From the NCBI GenBank assembly GCA_907163375.1, contig CAJQUW010007073.1, positions 62,001 through 126,000 on the forward strand: DNA of 64,000 nucleotides, written 5' to 3'. Both the position numbers and the translations under genes were made by a program. This document shows, piece by piece, positions 1 through 11,719 of the stretch. The notes beneath the pieces are model-generated. The model searched no databases. It worked only from the letters and a program-made list of their open reading frames with translations, and had not been told where the DNA came from. The first letter of the stretch is position 1; the number at the start of each line of letters is the position of its first letter. This DNA is from Prostheceraeus crozeri (lineage: Eukaryota > Platyhelminthes > Polycladida > Euryleptidae).

Positions 1-690
1 GAACCAGGTTGCGGACTCTTTAAGAGAGTTGTGTGACATAATATTTAACAGTTCCAAGAGCATCGCTTTGTCTGCACTGGATGTTATCGAACAATTACTC
101 ACGAGCAAAAAGTACAGATGTTTTCACTGCTGGTCCAAATCCGAATTCCTCACTGCCATTGCTTTTATCATAGAGTGCACTATTGTTGCCTTCGGGGTAC
201 TTGTCTTCAAGCAAAGTCGGGGTATTCCTATGGGTGGGAATTCCAGTTAACTCTTGGCTGATCTCTTCGTGGCATATAGGGAGTTCAGATAAGTGACGGT
301 CTTCTCGCAAGAAATTTGGCTTGACCAAATTTAGTGCCTCAATAGTACCACCAGTTATGTCGACGACATTTGTATCTCTAATTACCAGTACTTCGACAAA
401 ATCCCTTCTTAAATCTATCCAATAGACCTCTTGGCAAGTAGAAGCGGTAGCACTGACAAATGCATGGATTATTTGGATGTTAAGATCAAGATCGAAGGTA
501 GTAGCCTTTACACCACGGAGGTCTACCATAAAGTTGATGAGTTCAGCTTTCCAGTGGTACTATACTTTTCCCGAAATAATGTGCCCATTAACACTGGCTT
601 GAAAATCTTTGCTGCCCAACTCATCAAGTTCGCTAGAATTTCTTCGGATACTTCCGCCTTCATATCCAGAGCTTAAAGGCATTTTCAATA
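1..690 (+). mobile_element. Penelope-like reverse transcriptase remnant
   Basis: This is a decayed piece of a reverse transcriptase, probably from a Penelope-like element. Around 205-300 the translation gives a GIPMG motif followed by LLADLF, the usual RT motif after the palm entrance. A YVDDI-like catalytic box lies near 350-370 in another frame. From 431 to 676 one frame reads YLDVKIKIEG, then YHKVDEFSFPVVLY and a FARISS block, which is the post-catalytic and thumb region of this RT type. The reading frame is broken in several places, so it is a fossil. The family is assigned from motif style and could be another non-LTR RT. The element is cut by the window edge at position 1. Confidence 0.6.
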
Positions 691-1560
691 TCTTCAAGGA
701 CAGGGGTTAAAGGGTCAATCCACCAGTGAGTTCTTGCATAAAATCCTCGAGAAATAGGTTTCTTGTTTGCAAGTTTGGTTGTTATTCACCTAGCCAAATA
801 CCGTTCATCATAGGAATGTTTGATTAACCGCTATTGTCCTTATGTTCTCATCTATTTAATTTGCAATTAAGTTCTAGCCATGTCTCCTCAGATTTGGAGA
901 GTTCTTTCTTATCGTTCATTCAATATTGTCGGCTTGGCTGGGGAATGTGATACTGGTTGGAGGTTAGGGGGCGAAACCATGTAGTCACATGGTTCCCCCC
1001 CTGATGACTCCGTGCATAGCAATCGCATTTTGGGTTCTGTTTCTTGATTTTTTTCGTTTATGATTTCTGTTTGACTTCTCGTCATACTTCATGCCGAGTT
1101 CTCATCCTTAGTTAATAGATATAAATTCTCAAGAGAACATGTGGCCGTCATGGAGAGCAGACGTGTCTGCGAATGTCCCCCGTTTCTCTCCTATGATTCT
1201 CTCGTTTTCTGAGTTTCTAGCCATCCGTTCTTCAAGAAATTCGATACTAGTGGTGCCCATAATTGATTCCTTCATCTGTGCAAAGCTCATCGTCAACATC
1301 ACACTGTGAAATGAGCAGTCCATGCTCAAATTTCCTTCCTCAACTACGTTTTTCCTCCACTCCCATTGGCTCTTAACACGCCGTGCATTTATCTCCTCAA
1401 CTTTGCTGTTGCTTGCTGTGCTACGCAAACCCCAGCATCGTTTACACCTGGGCATCCCGCAGTCTGTAAATCTCATTGATATCTCCTCTCCGTCTCGTTT
1501 CACTCACACTATTGATCCCCTTGGATTTCCCCGCGACTCGCGTCATCCTTTTTCTACGCC
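691..1560. other. No gene seen; one strong hairpin
   Basis: No coding potential is recognised here. The only structure seen is a G/C-clamped hairpin at 967-999, listed separately. The ORFs on either strand between 1129 and 1582 show no motif. Confidence 0.5.
967..999 (+). repeat. GGGGG/CCCCC-clamped hairpin
   Basis: An 8-bp perfect stem (AACCATGT at 975-982 with ACATGGTT at 987-994) around a 4-base loop is extended by GGGGG at 967-971 against CCCCC at 995-999, with a 3-base bulge CGA. The text GCGAAAC and CTGATGA on either side recalls hammerhead core sequences, but their order is wrong for a ribozyme. It lies about 280 bp past the RT remnant and may belong to its 3' region. Confidence 0.5.
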
Positions 1561-1828
1561 AAGGCCAAGTGTAGTGGATTAGCCCAGTGTGGTGAGACCC
1601 TCAACCGTATTGCTGCTGCCATCAGCTGTTCGATCATCACGGACATACGCCCCTCCTACGCGCGTTTTTCCCAAAGACTCGCGATTTATGCATCACTTCC
1701 TTCTCGCTTGAGCTGTGTGATGATAGTCGTGTGGATCCAATCGCTGGTTACTTTTTAAATAACTCTGGTTCGAGCCCCTAGTCATTCGCATCAGCAAGTC
1801 CTAGTTTGTCGCATTTCTTTTATACAAC

Positions 1829-2626
1829 ATGAGTGAGAAAGAAAAGGCGCATCCTGATTTTGGACTAGTCAAACGCATGTCAAATGCCCAAATGTCCAAG
1901 CTGTCGAAAGACCAATTGATTTCAATCCTGAGAGAGGCTATCAATAATTGCAATGCCCCAGAAGCGGGACAAACGGCCACTCCATATGCTACTAAGGATG
2001 TCATCGTTGAGATTATGGACAACAAACTGAATAGTCATTTCAAATTAATTGAAGAAATGTTATCCCAAACCATGGAGAGTCTCAAGAATGTACGCTCCAC
2101 GTGCGATTCTCTCCAAATCCAAATCAATGAGTTGAAGGAGAAATCTAAATCCACCAAGTCTATCAGCTTTGACTCTGATGACATTGTAAATGAGTTAGAG
2201 CAACGGATGAATCGACGATCGAATGTGGTTATATCTGGATTAGCAGAGAACCAAAGTGGATCTGTCGACGAGAGGAAACAAAGCGATGAAACGAAAGTTA
2301 AAGACATTTTTCGCGAGCTCGGCAACCATTCTGCAGTTGTGCTCTCTGTAGCAAGAATCGGGAAGCCTAGTTCCAAAAGATCAAGACTTGTGCGGGTGAC
2401 TTTGTCTGACTCTGAAATGAAAATGTCGATTTTGAAAAATTCTAAGTCCCTCAGAAGTTCGAACTCATATCGTCACATATTTGTAAATAATGACCTGACA
2501 TTTAAACAAAGGGAGGAACAAAAGGCTCTTCGTGACGAATTGAAAACCAGAAGAGGAAATGGGGAAGACGTCGTCATCTACAAAAACAAAATTACAAGGA
2601 AAGATGATATCAAGAATTTTCAATAA
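1829..2626 (+). CDS. LINE ORF1 protein
   Basis: ORF1 is an intact 265-residue frame. LINE ORF1 proteins coat the element RNA in the cytoplasm and act as nucleic-acid chaperones. Residues about 60-115 are heptad-rich and should form the trimerising coiled coil. The segment RRSNVVISGLAE near residues 129-140 and IFVNNDLTFKQREE near 215-228 match the RRM-like and C-terminal domains of CR1/Jockey-group ORF1 proteins. The C-terminus is basic. The frame overlaps the start of ORF2, which lies in another frame. The start ATG follows directly on the putative 5' UTR. Confidence 0.8.
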   Translation: MSEKEKAHPDFGLVKRMSNAQMSKLSKDQLISILREAINNCNAPEAGQTATPYATKDVIVEIMDNKLNSHFKLIEEMLSQTMESLKNVRSTCDSLQIQINELKEKSKSTKSISFDSDDIVNELEQRMNRRSNVVISGLAENQSGSVDERKQSDETKVKDIFRELGNHSAVVLSVARIGKPSSKRSRLVRVTLSDSEMKMSILKNSKSLRSSNSYRHIFVNNDLTFKQREEQKALRDELKTRRGNGEDVVIYKNKITRKDDIKNFQ

Positions 2627-5248
2627 ATTGTTTTTCATGTTGTGTACCCCCTATATCCTTTTATCCAACATACAATCCCTACGTCCAAAGCACGACGAAT
2701 TGTGTGTAATTTCTTCCGCTAGAGTACCCGATGTTATTGCCCTCAGTGAAACCTGGTTACATGAAAATATTTCTGATGACGAACTAATAATTCCAGGATA
2801 CAGTCTTCATAGACAAGACAGACATGATGGCAGAAGAGGCGGTGGCGTTTGTGCTTACGTACGAAACAACATTCCTCATACTGTTGAACCTTCAGTTGAT
2901 AATCTGGATTTTATTGAATGTCTTTGTATAAAGTTTAATTCAATAAGTATTGCTTTACTGGTCATATACATTCCTCCGAATTTGAATAGTTCCAATTATC
3001 TGCAAGTGAATGATTTTATCATCTATGTTTGCGATTCATTGTCATCTTTTGAACTCATGATTGTTGGAGACCTAAATAGATTCCCTACAAACTGTATTGA
3101 GGGAAGTTTGAATCTTAAGCAAGTAGTCAACTGTCCTACACGGAAAGGTAATATTCTTGATAAAATCCTTCTGTCTGACTCTGTCCTTTCATCCTACTAT
3201 TGTAAAGCATGTCCTGTATGTCTCAACTCCCCTATCAAAGTAGGACCCCCAATTGGAGGTTCTGATCACGGTACTGTTACGTTGAGACCTTGCAATAATG
3301 TCATGCAGAAAGCTAAGGAAAAGTTTTATTTTTTAAGTCTATGATTTCCGTGATAGTCATGTTGCCAAATTTTGTCATTCATTAGATGCCTTTCCTTGGC
3401 AAAGATTCTATGGAATGGATGTTCCCTTCAAAGAAAAATGTAATATTTTTTACAGCATTTTGCACAATGCTATGGAAAACATCCCACAACAAACTGTAAG
3501 AATGTCCGGTCGAGAGAAACCATGGATCACACCTAGATTGAAAATGATGATAAACCTCCGCTATGATGCCTACAGGAAAGGCAATTTTGATTTGTATTAT
3601 CACTATAAAGAGAAAGTCACAAGCGAAATGAAGTGCGCAAAAAGGAAATGGATTGAAAGCCTAAACGGTAAACCAAATGGATTATGGAAAGCACTCAGTG
3701 CAACGAATAATATCAAATCAAATAGTCTTTCAATTTCAAATGATGCAGCAGAGACTATCAATGCTAGTTTTGCATCGAACTTCTCCCCTCCTCCTAACTG
3801 GCCTGATATTTTGCGAGGAGTTGAAGAAAAGGCTGAAGCAAAGGAATGGAAAACTGATATCTCTGTTGAAAGAACCTATGCCTTACTCCAAAAATTGAAA
3901 GCAAACCAGTCCTCCGGTAGTGATGACATCCCGCCATTCCTAGTAAAAGCTGCCTGCGATGTCTTAGCTGCTCCGCTCACCCATCTTATCGCCCTATCCT
4001 TCGAATCCAAGTCAGTGCCCGATGCCTGGAAAATTGCTAGAGTAAATCCAATCCCCAAAAAGAAACATAATGACTTCCGGCCTATATCGGTCTTACCTGC
4101 ATTCTCAAAAGTCCTCGAACAATATGTAATTGATTCGATCAAGCAATCTCTCATTGATGCATACGGTACCGACCAATTTGGTTTTAGACCGTCCTACTCA
4201 ACGCTTCACGCAAACATCCGCATTCACGACTTCACAACATTATCATTGGACGAGTTGTATTGTACGAGTGTCGCTTTACTTTCATTCGACATGTCCAAAG
4301 CATTTGACCGTCTTAATCATGGGAGTCTTATCAGCTCCTTAATCGAGGCTGATCTTCCCAAGGATTTTATTTTATGGTGCAGTGATCTTCTCGTGAACCG
4401 TCATCAATATGTGAAGCTAGGACATTGTACGAGCTCTACCACCCCAGTTACTTCAGGTATTCCGCAAGGAGGAAAACTTTCTCCTTTTCTTTTCTGCACC
4501 CATATGAGATCATTCAAAGCTCTACACCCACATGCCTTGACTTCTAAATATGCTGACGACATTGTGATTGTTCTACCTGCCTTCCGTTCAATTGATATCG
4601 AACTCCAAATTCGAGACGAAATCAATCATTTAAAAGACTTGTGTAACTCACATGGACTAGTACTAAATGCATGTTGAAAAAACCCAATGCATGTTTATCG
4701 CTAAAAGTCAGAATTCTTTAGTGCCTCGTGATATTCATTTTGTAAATAGTATAAAGATTCTTGGAGTCATTTATGACTCAAATCTATCTTGGAATACTTT
4801 TGTAGACAATTTATGCAAACGTGCCAACCAGCGTCTTTATGTCATAAAGCGATTAAAACAATGCCTTTCTGTGTCCCAACTCATTCAGATTTATATTGCT
4901 ACTGTCCTTTCAACGCTGGAATACAATGTTGCCCTCCTCGTTGGACTGAACCAGCTTAATGTTGAAAAATTGGAAAAGGTTCGGCGACGTTCTCACAAAA
5001 TTATTTGCGGACCAAAGTGCAGTTGTGATAGCTTTACCCCCCTATCCCTAAGAAGGGAAAGATCTGCCCTAACAGTTTTCAGAAAAATGTTAGAACCAAA
5101 ACATTTATTGCATAAAATCATGCCCCCCAAACTTTCAAGATCCCGACATTCCCTCGCTGTCTCTATCCCCTTCTCAAGAACCCAACAACGCCAATTGTCA
5201 TTTATTCCCAGATGCTCTATTTTGCATAACCTAGCAGAAATATGCTAA
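2605..5248 (+). pseudogene. LINE ORF2 (endonuclease-reverse transcriptase), two frameshifts
   Basis: ORF2 makes the endonuclease and reverse transcriptase that nick target DNA and copy the element RNA. The endonuclease covers about 2650-3300 with SNIQSL, ALSETWL, VIYIPPN, VGDLN and GGSDHG in family order. The RT runs from about 3900 to 4620 with FRPISVLPAFSKVLE, QFGFRPSYST, SFDMSKAFDRLNH, SGIPQGGKLSP and the catalytic KYADD. A thumb and C-terminal region runs 4667-5248. The frame changes near 3333, at a run of T, and near 4670, so the protein is split into three frames while sequence quality is otherwise high. No RNase H or carboxy-terminal zinc knuckle is seen. Confidence 0.88.
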
Positions 5249-5378
5249 CTAATGTATTTCCTACAGCTACTGTGCATGTCTTCTGTATACTGTACAAGCC
5301 CTGTATTTTTCATCTGTGTATCTGCAATGCATGATTTCCATTTCAAATGAATAAACACTTACTACTACTACTACTAAA

Positions 5379-6470
5379 TGAAAACTTGATTTTTAATTTT
5401 GATTTATTTCCCGTCCCCGTAAAATTTGCGTAGATAAATGTCTATTTTTCCGTAGATCAGTCTTTTCTGTCTCCTGTCTTTCTCTCTTCTATCACTACTA
5501 TCACTGTGTTTGTTCTTATGAACTTGCTTCTGTTCCTCTGCGTCCTCGCTCTTTTTCCAGATTCATAAGAGGAAGTGACTACGCTAACTTCGTCACTATT
5601 CCTCGTTGTCATGTAGAACATTTTAAGATCTCCTTCTTACATACAGCGTTGCCTACGCTGCGCAGATAAGGGGGTTGAGCTGCGCGTGCGCGGAACCTGC
5701 GCAGATGAACTTGAACCTGCGCGGATGAAGGTCTGAGAAAGAAATATTCTTCTAATTTTGGTGTTAGAAGCGATATGTTTTTGAATTACCGTTAGCTTTA
5801 TCGTATTTCTTGTAAATATACAATGAAGTATTTTTTCTACTTAATATTGTACCACTACGTTGACTTTATTGAACATTATTCAGCTATTAAGCTATCGATT
5901 AATATGTAGGTAGGCCTATATCTGAAAGTGACTTTGATTTGATGTCCGAATTTTCAAACTAGTATTTGTGAGTTATATCGATTGGGATATTTTGTTAAGG
6001 TTATAATGACGTTTCCATTTACTTGTGATTATGATAATAGCAACTTAGTTTACGCTGCTATCGATGTGGTTGAGCTAAAATGTCTATTCGTGTCAATGAA
6101 CTCAAAAGAAACGATTAAGTCGATATGTTTCTAAATTGGCTCACGTGCGCGGAAGTCATGGTGCTAACCGATTTTAACCGAATATAGCGCAAAACTCCGT
6201 GTCAGTGCATCCAGGGCATCCAATCCTTCATTGAAGTCCGATTTAAAACTTCATGCATATAATTTGTATAACATGTACTTTTAGCAGCTCTAATAAGTTC
6301 GATCAGTGTATTAGAAATAAAATCTTTGCAAAGAAATATAAATCGGAAATGTCATTAAATTCGCTCACAATTATGCGACATATTTTAGCACGGTCAAGAA
6401 TACTGATACTCACAAGACCTAGAGAAGGCTAGAAAGAAGTTTCAAGCAACAAAAACTTTCCTTTCGTAGA
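5379..6470. other. Intergenic, no gene seen
   Basis: AT-rich sequence with one GC-rich patch near 5645-5730, which repeats a GCGCAGAT/GCGCGGAT motif. No coding frame or element ends were recognised. Confidence 0.4.
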
Positions 6471-6672
6471 TATTTTCCATGAAACAAATTGCCAATCTTG
6501 GTAGATATTTTCCAGGAACGAATATGTTCCCAAAAGTAAGTGCTCACGGATACAATTTCCTTGTATATCATAGGCTTGAGTTTGGACCTTCATTTAGACC
6601 TGTACTACCCTGCATCGGCACACTGCCTGCGCGGATGGGGTCTCGAGTCCCGGTGGCAAAGCTGTACATAGG

Positions 6673-6789
6673 ACAGTAAAGTTGTGGAATAGGCTTTCTG
6701 TCGAGGTATTCCCAACATCTGTCAGTGTTGAAGCATTCAAGAAAGCCGTCAATAAACTTCCTCCAACCTATGGAGGGTTGATAATTTGA
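6673..6789 (+). mobile_element. LINE ORF2 C-terminal fragment
   Basis: A short open segment reads TVKLWNRLSVEVFPTSVSVE and then AFKKAVNKL before a stop. The LWNRLP-like block followed by a SVEAFK segment is the conserved extreme C-terminus of CR1/L2/Jockey-type ORF2 proteins. It is a 3' end relic, as expected from 5'-truncated LINE insertion, and is unrelated in sequence to the tail of the LINE at 1561-5378. Confidence 0.6.
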
Positions 6790-6829
6790 AGGGTACCGTA
6801 TTGTCTTAAACATTTCTATAATGTTATTT

Positions 6830-9050
6830 TAGTTGTAACATTGTATTTTTCGTGATTTCCACTTTCCCCCATGAGTTATACGGTTAATGGCTCCTACTCA
6901 ATAAGTTTCGGTTTTTCAATTAGTTATGCATTTGTCTATTCACTTTTCATCACCTTATTTTAATTTTCAATGTTTCTGTACTTAGTCATAGTGATGAGTT
7001 ATTCATCTTTTTGTACTGTACACAAAATAAAAAATTTTGTGAAAGCACAATGGCTTTGTTATTTGCTTATTTTATATTACATATTTTTATTTTTTTTTGG
7101 TACTTTGTTATTTATCATCCTCACTTTTCTTTCTTCCATTTCTGCTGCTTTCCCTATAATCTTCTGCTGAGGGATGCCTTTGGTGTATAGGCTCGTCCTT
7201 TTCCCTCAAGCTTTGATTAAAAAATGATTAGTGAACTATATTGAATTGCAGATCAACACCGCTGACAGTTTGAAATGGACATTCGATGTGGACGTCAAAC
7301 ATAGCTTTTCTGTAATGAAAGCCATCGAGACAACTCAATCATAAAATGAAACCCATTCTGTATTGACTCCGCACTATGTTACGTGAGAGATCGGTTTGTT
7401 CAAACGAAATTTGTATCTTATACTTCCCCTAAATTTTCATCAACTGAAATGAAGAATGATGTTTTGAATTGTAAGCTGTCAAAGAGTATTTTATCTGTAA
7501 ACTAGGAACGCGTTGCTGAAAGATCACTTCTATGAGAGACGTTAAATGTCTTCAAAAGACACACATTAGACGATCTTAAAGAAGATACAAGCCAGGTAGA
7601 TAGCCTACATAATTTCCGAACTAAGGAAGCGGATGCAACACATGTCACACCTGAGGCATTAATCAAAACTTCTGGATCAGATTAGATTTCAAAGGAAATC
7701 GGTGGCTGTTTTTGTCCGCCATGTTCAAAACATGGTATTAAAAGCAAAAGTTGTTATTAGTCTAGTTTTATTTTCATTGATAAAAGCGAGGACCTCGCCT
7801 TTGGCATTTTTAGTTTTCGTTAACGAAAACGAAAGCGAAGACTATAGAAAAGACAACGATGTGACAGAAACGTTATAGCATTTTCGTTTTTGTTTCAGAT
7901 GTCGGTAACCGAGATAGTAATTATCAGACAAAATGGATGGACATTATCTCGCTTCTTGGAATGCGACAAACCGCAAGTTGCATACTACAGCAGGCCTATA
8001 AACTTGAAGAGAATTATTTCTGACAGCATTTCAGTCTGTGACCTTTCCGCATCACTGGTGCCATGCATAGAATCCTAGCATATCTAGTAATCCTAGTACA
8101 TACATCGAAATCCTTGTCTCATCCACCTTATTGACGAAGCATTCTGACTTTTGAGAAAAGCGTCGACGTTGATGTGATGATGGCGCTCAGGTTTCCACTA
8201 CGGTATTGGGTGGTTGCTTTCCCTTTCGTGAATTCGTCTTTCTTGCTTCTTGTGAAACGGGTATGATTGAGAGGTTGAAGAGTGAGCTTTAGGACCACTT
8301 TGGCTTCGTTGAAGTCAAGAATTGTAAATGTCAATTCATGCGAAAAAATCAAGCCGATATCATTACCGTGCAGAAGAAACAGACTAGCGGGACAGCACCT
8401 CGAAAGGGATGGATGACCTGTTGCGGTGCAACAACCACGTTGTGACAGTTATTACAGTGAATTTTTGGCAATAGGCTTTTGGCGGTTTCAATAAATTTAG
8501 CTACAATAATGCTTCAATAAATTTTAGATAGTATTCTTTTGATGGAGTGATACTGCTTTTGTGAAGCTGAAAAATTTTGTATACCGGTGTAATGATCACG
8601 TTTTCTTTATACTTTATACATGTTTGATCATCTTCTACTCAGGCTACAACATCGGATTATATTACGCCAGTAACTGAGGAGAACTAATTATAAGTTGTTT
8701 GTGTTAATTATAAAATGACAGTAGATTTTCAAATATAAAAAAATAATGAAATATTAAAAACACGTAGACAAAAACCAAGCGAACTCAAAAATTGAAAATC
8801 TAGGACGAAAACAACACCATGTTCTTTAAAAATACAATATGCTGTATGTTTCCAAGGTGAATTTGTACATGTGTATGAGGTAATGAACATAATTACGAGA
8901 ATGTGCTGTTAGTGTCAATCAAATCCATCTAAACATTCAAAAAGATTTTTTACAGCTGATAATGTTATCAAAGTCAAATATACATTAGTTTTAAAAAGTA
9001 GATCTTGCATCACTAGTTATTTTTCTAGTCATACTTCACATCTACTTTAT
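6830..9050. other. Intergenic, no gene seen
   Basis: AT-rich sequence. Small frames at 6970, 7890 and 8128 (minus) have no recognisable domain. A short self-complementary stretch with TTTTCGTTAACGAAAAC lies near 7815-7835. Confidence 0.4.
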
Positions 9051-9054
9051 CCGT

Positions 9055-9365
9055 TTAACGTCTTTTTCTCCACCTCGGTTTAGTTGGACGATGATTCTTC
9101 AAGGAATGCCCAGCTGTTCTGATCGAGGTCGTCGGCTTCTTTGAGGCGCAATTGCCATAGTCTGTGGACAATTTCTTCCTGGTCTCTTTTGGGTGACCTC
9201 GTGGTTTTGGTCCGCTGATCTTCATTTTTCATACTTTCTTCACCCATTCGTTGCTATCTTTCCGCACCACCGCAATCTGCACACCATCATGTCCTCATCG
9301 GTCGACTGCAGGTTCAGGGGTACCAGAAGGTCTTTGCTGGTCACTCTATTTTCGAGAGATACTAC
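9055..9365 (-). mobile_element. RTE/L2-like LINE ORF2 C-terminal remnant
   Basis: On the minus strand, about 9350-9240 reads NRVTSKDLLVPLNLQSTDED followed by RLRWCGKI, and about 9225-9075 reads PKPRGHPKE, then, after a frame change, LRLKEADDLDQNSWAFL. These are the RLRWYGHV, GRPK and EADALDRxxWR blocks found after the RT domain in RTE-, L2- and related LINEs, in the right order. The frame is broken at least twice. The upstream part of the element may run into the inverted-repeat arm at 9413-9629. Confidence 0.6.
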
Positions 9366-9412
9366 TGTAATGACTATCGTAAAATATCGTCGCTTCAAGT
9401 TCTGCATGGTAT

Positions 9413-10160
9413 CGAGTACACAATGAAATGCGCCTCTACCGTCTCCCCTGCACCAAGCTGAAACAAACTGACATTGAGGCATGACAGACAGCACCGAATC
9501 TGCTTCCAAAATAACAAGACGAAATTTTGTTTGACGAGATTGAAGCGTCTTGAACATATGCTTCGGGAAAGGAGAAAGAAAGCCGATAGCATTCCAGGTC
9601 TGTACAGAAATATATAGCAGCGATCGCAGTTTCCGTGGACCTAAATTTGCGGACGTTGAGATTCTAAATATGATTACAAACACACAGGTTTCAAAGTCAG
9701 TCACAGATGCTGAATTTGATACGGAGGTAGGTGTTACGGATACAGTAGAATTTCAAAATGCTGATAATTTCAGTCCAGATCTTACTCTGATAAGCGCATT
9801 AATTGCTTACCGATTCAGTAAGCGTATTGGAATCTACTAATCTGAAACAGTAGATATTCTGACTTCTTTCACGTTCCCGATCATTTACCTGACAACAAGG
9901 TCTGAGAAGAACGCCTCCATCGTCGGTATGAAAGAGAGTGTGCGATTACTGCTATATATTTCTGTACAGACCTGGAATGCTCTCGGCTTTCTTTCTCCTT
10001 TCCCAAAGCACTTGTTTCAGACGCTTCAATCTCGTCTAACAAAATTTTGTCTCGTTATTTTGGAAGCTGATTCGTGCTGTCTGTCATGCCTCAATGTCAG
10101 TTAGTTTCAAATTGGTGCAGGGGAGACGGTGGATGCTCATTTCATTGTGTATTCGTAGAC
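9413..10160. repeat. Inverted duplication, two ~218-bp arms
   Basis: The left arm (9413-9629) and right arm (9942-10160) are reverse complements over about 218 bp with roughly 85-90% identity by eye, separated by about 310 bp. The arms share, for example, CTGTACAGACCTGGAATGC and GTCTGTCATGCCTCAATGTC (one mismatch-tolerant match). The spacer contains one small frame with no known motif. The arms adjoin a LINE remnant on the left and a Tc1 remnant on the right, so the duplication probably arose by rearrangement of repeat DNA. Confidence 0.7.
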
Positions 10161-10237
10161 TGAGGCTTGCCTGTCTATGCTCTTAGCATCAGAGACATTT
10201 TTCGTGATGTCTGTTTGGTTTTGTCTTCGAGTTCTTG

Positions 10238-11660
10238 TTAGAACAGACACCTAATTTTTTCGCCCAATATTGCTGCCGAGCCGCTGTCCGAACGGTTATC
10301 ATCAAGGGTCGTTGAATTGCATTGTTTCACATATCTTTTCAAATCATCTCGCAGGTGCTCAATTAAGTTAAAATCAGGGCTTTGTGCTGGCCCGACTGTT
10401 AATCGTCGTTTGACTTTCATTTCCACGTAATGTCAAGTCGAATCAGATGGGCATGGGGTACTATCCTATTGCAAAATATGTCGACTGGTTATCAGGCGGG
10501 GAATTGCAACCAGTGGCGGCTCGTGACATTTGGTCCAGGTGGGGCATAAGCATGAAATTTTTACATAATCAAAAATCTAGTCTAAAAGGATCTTATTTTG
10601 TAAATGAAAAGCAAAGAATATGTTAGCAACATGCTATACATGTGTAAGTCGATGTCACTGCATTTAGTTACACGGTTGAAGCAACATTTTGTCTATTCAT
10701 GGACTGATCGCTGGTGTTAACCTCACATCACCTCACTCAGTAAAAAGGGAATCACAATGCATTGTCTTTGCATTGACGGTTAACCAATCAGAAGCGTTAG
10801 GGCTCCCTCTCGCGTGCCCATTCTGTAACGCATTCATCGCGTGTTAATTCTGTCTATTCGCTCAGATCGTGAAATGAACCACTCTCACGTCATCTCAATC
10901 TCGATGCTTGGGCGCGCCCATCAGTCTTGAAAACGATTGATGGATTCTGCTAGCGCCACTGTCGCGCAAATGGAATAGATGTACATGAAGTATAGTTGAA
11001 ATTTATGATCAAGAAATGGAGTCTACTACTGATGTTGCTGGTTATTTAAGTTAGACAACATTTCAATAGGTGGGGCAGTGCCCCACCTGCCCAAATGGAC
11101 GAGCCGCCACTGATTGCAACATCAGGAATCTTCTGGATCCCCGATAATCGACATTTCCGCTGCATCGCACAAATTGACGCACTCCATCAAATAACCAAAG
11201 CGTTCATCTTAGAAAACCAGAACCCCTCTGAATGCAGTCCCTGTGGTGGATGCAGATGTAAACAACATTCATCAGTAAAAGTCAGAGCTGCAGACTCGAA
11301 CTCTGACTCGATATTTTTTGGCCAAACTCTAACTTAATATAGGATTCGGTGACCGAGTCTCGGTCCTATTTTTACCACAGACGTAGTAAAACTATGATTC
11401 CATTTTTCTTGAGTGAGTCCATTCATTTTTCTTTCTGCATCAATCAGACGTTCTTTAATTTGCTTGCATGTAGTGATTGCTTTCGGGCTGGTATTCTTCC
11501 AAAAAGTTTGCTTCCTTGAAGGATGCGTTTCACTGTTTTCAAAGAAACAATTGACGTCAAATTCATGGAAATGCGTAGTTCGTTTGCAATCATTCTTGAA
11601 TGCTTTCTTGATGGGCGAGCTAAGTCGAAACCGAGAGTGAAGCAAATGTTTGGCAGAACT
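10238..11660 (-). mobile_element. Tc1/mariner transposase remnant, split by a hAT MITE
   Basis: The transposase is read on the minus strand. Its N-terminal part (about 11640-11330) has a paired-like helix-turn-helix segment, RPSRKHSRMIANELRISMN and TVKRIL, followed by GRIPARK and a QEKWNHS block like the WxxVIFSDES start of the DDE domain. The C-terminal part (about 10480-10238) reads DSTPC, like DNAPxHT, then VGPAQSPDFNLIEHLRDDLK, the second catalytic region of Tc1 enzymes. Several breaks are present. The later insertion at 10511-11112 separates the halves. Terminal inverted repeats of the Tc1 element were not found. Confidence 0.75.
10511..11112 (+). mobile_element. 602-bp non-autonomous hAT element with intact TSD
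   Basis: The element starts CAGTGGCGGCTCGT and ends with the exact reverse complement ACGAGCCGCCACTG. It is flanked by perfect 8-bp direct repeats ATTGCAAC at 10503-10510 and 11113-11120. CAG...CTG ends and an 8-bp duplication are hallmarks of the hAT superfamily. Just inside the ends both sides carry a CAGGTGGGGCA-type motif. There is no transposase frame, so it was moved in trans. It sits inside a Tc1 remnant and is therefore younger than that element. Confidence 0.92.
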
Positions 11661-11719
11661 GTCGCATCATTGCACCCGACGATGGCTTTGACCAAAAAAT
11701 TGAGCAGCATTCAATGAAT

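Larger units (their letters stand above)
1561..5378 (+). mobile_element. Near full-length CR1/Jockey-type LINE
   Basis: This is a non-LTR retrotransposon with ORF1 (1829-2626), an overlapping ORF2 (about 2605-5248) and a 3' end with ATGAATAAAC followed by a short TAC microsatellite at about 5348-5376. ORF2 carries an apurinic-type endonuclease and a reverse transcriptase and no RNase H, as in the Jockey/CR1/L2 supergroup. The interval from about 1561 to 1828 is taken as the 5' UTR; its true start is uncertain. Only two frameshifts separate it from an open ORF2, so it is a fairly young copy. Clear target-site duplications were not found. Confidence 0.85.

Noticed and set aside
967-1010. GCGAAAC...CTGATGA as a hammerhead ribozyme
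   Set aside because: The core blocks are in the reverse order and no stem I hairpin lies between the possible cleavage site and CTGATGA, so a permuted ribozyme does not form. The stable hairpin explains the sequence.
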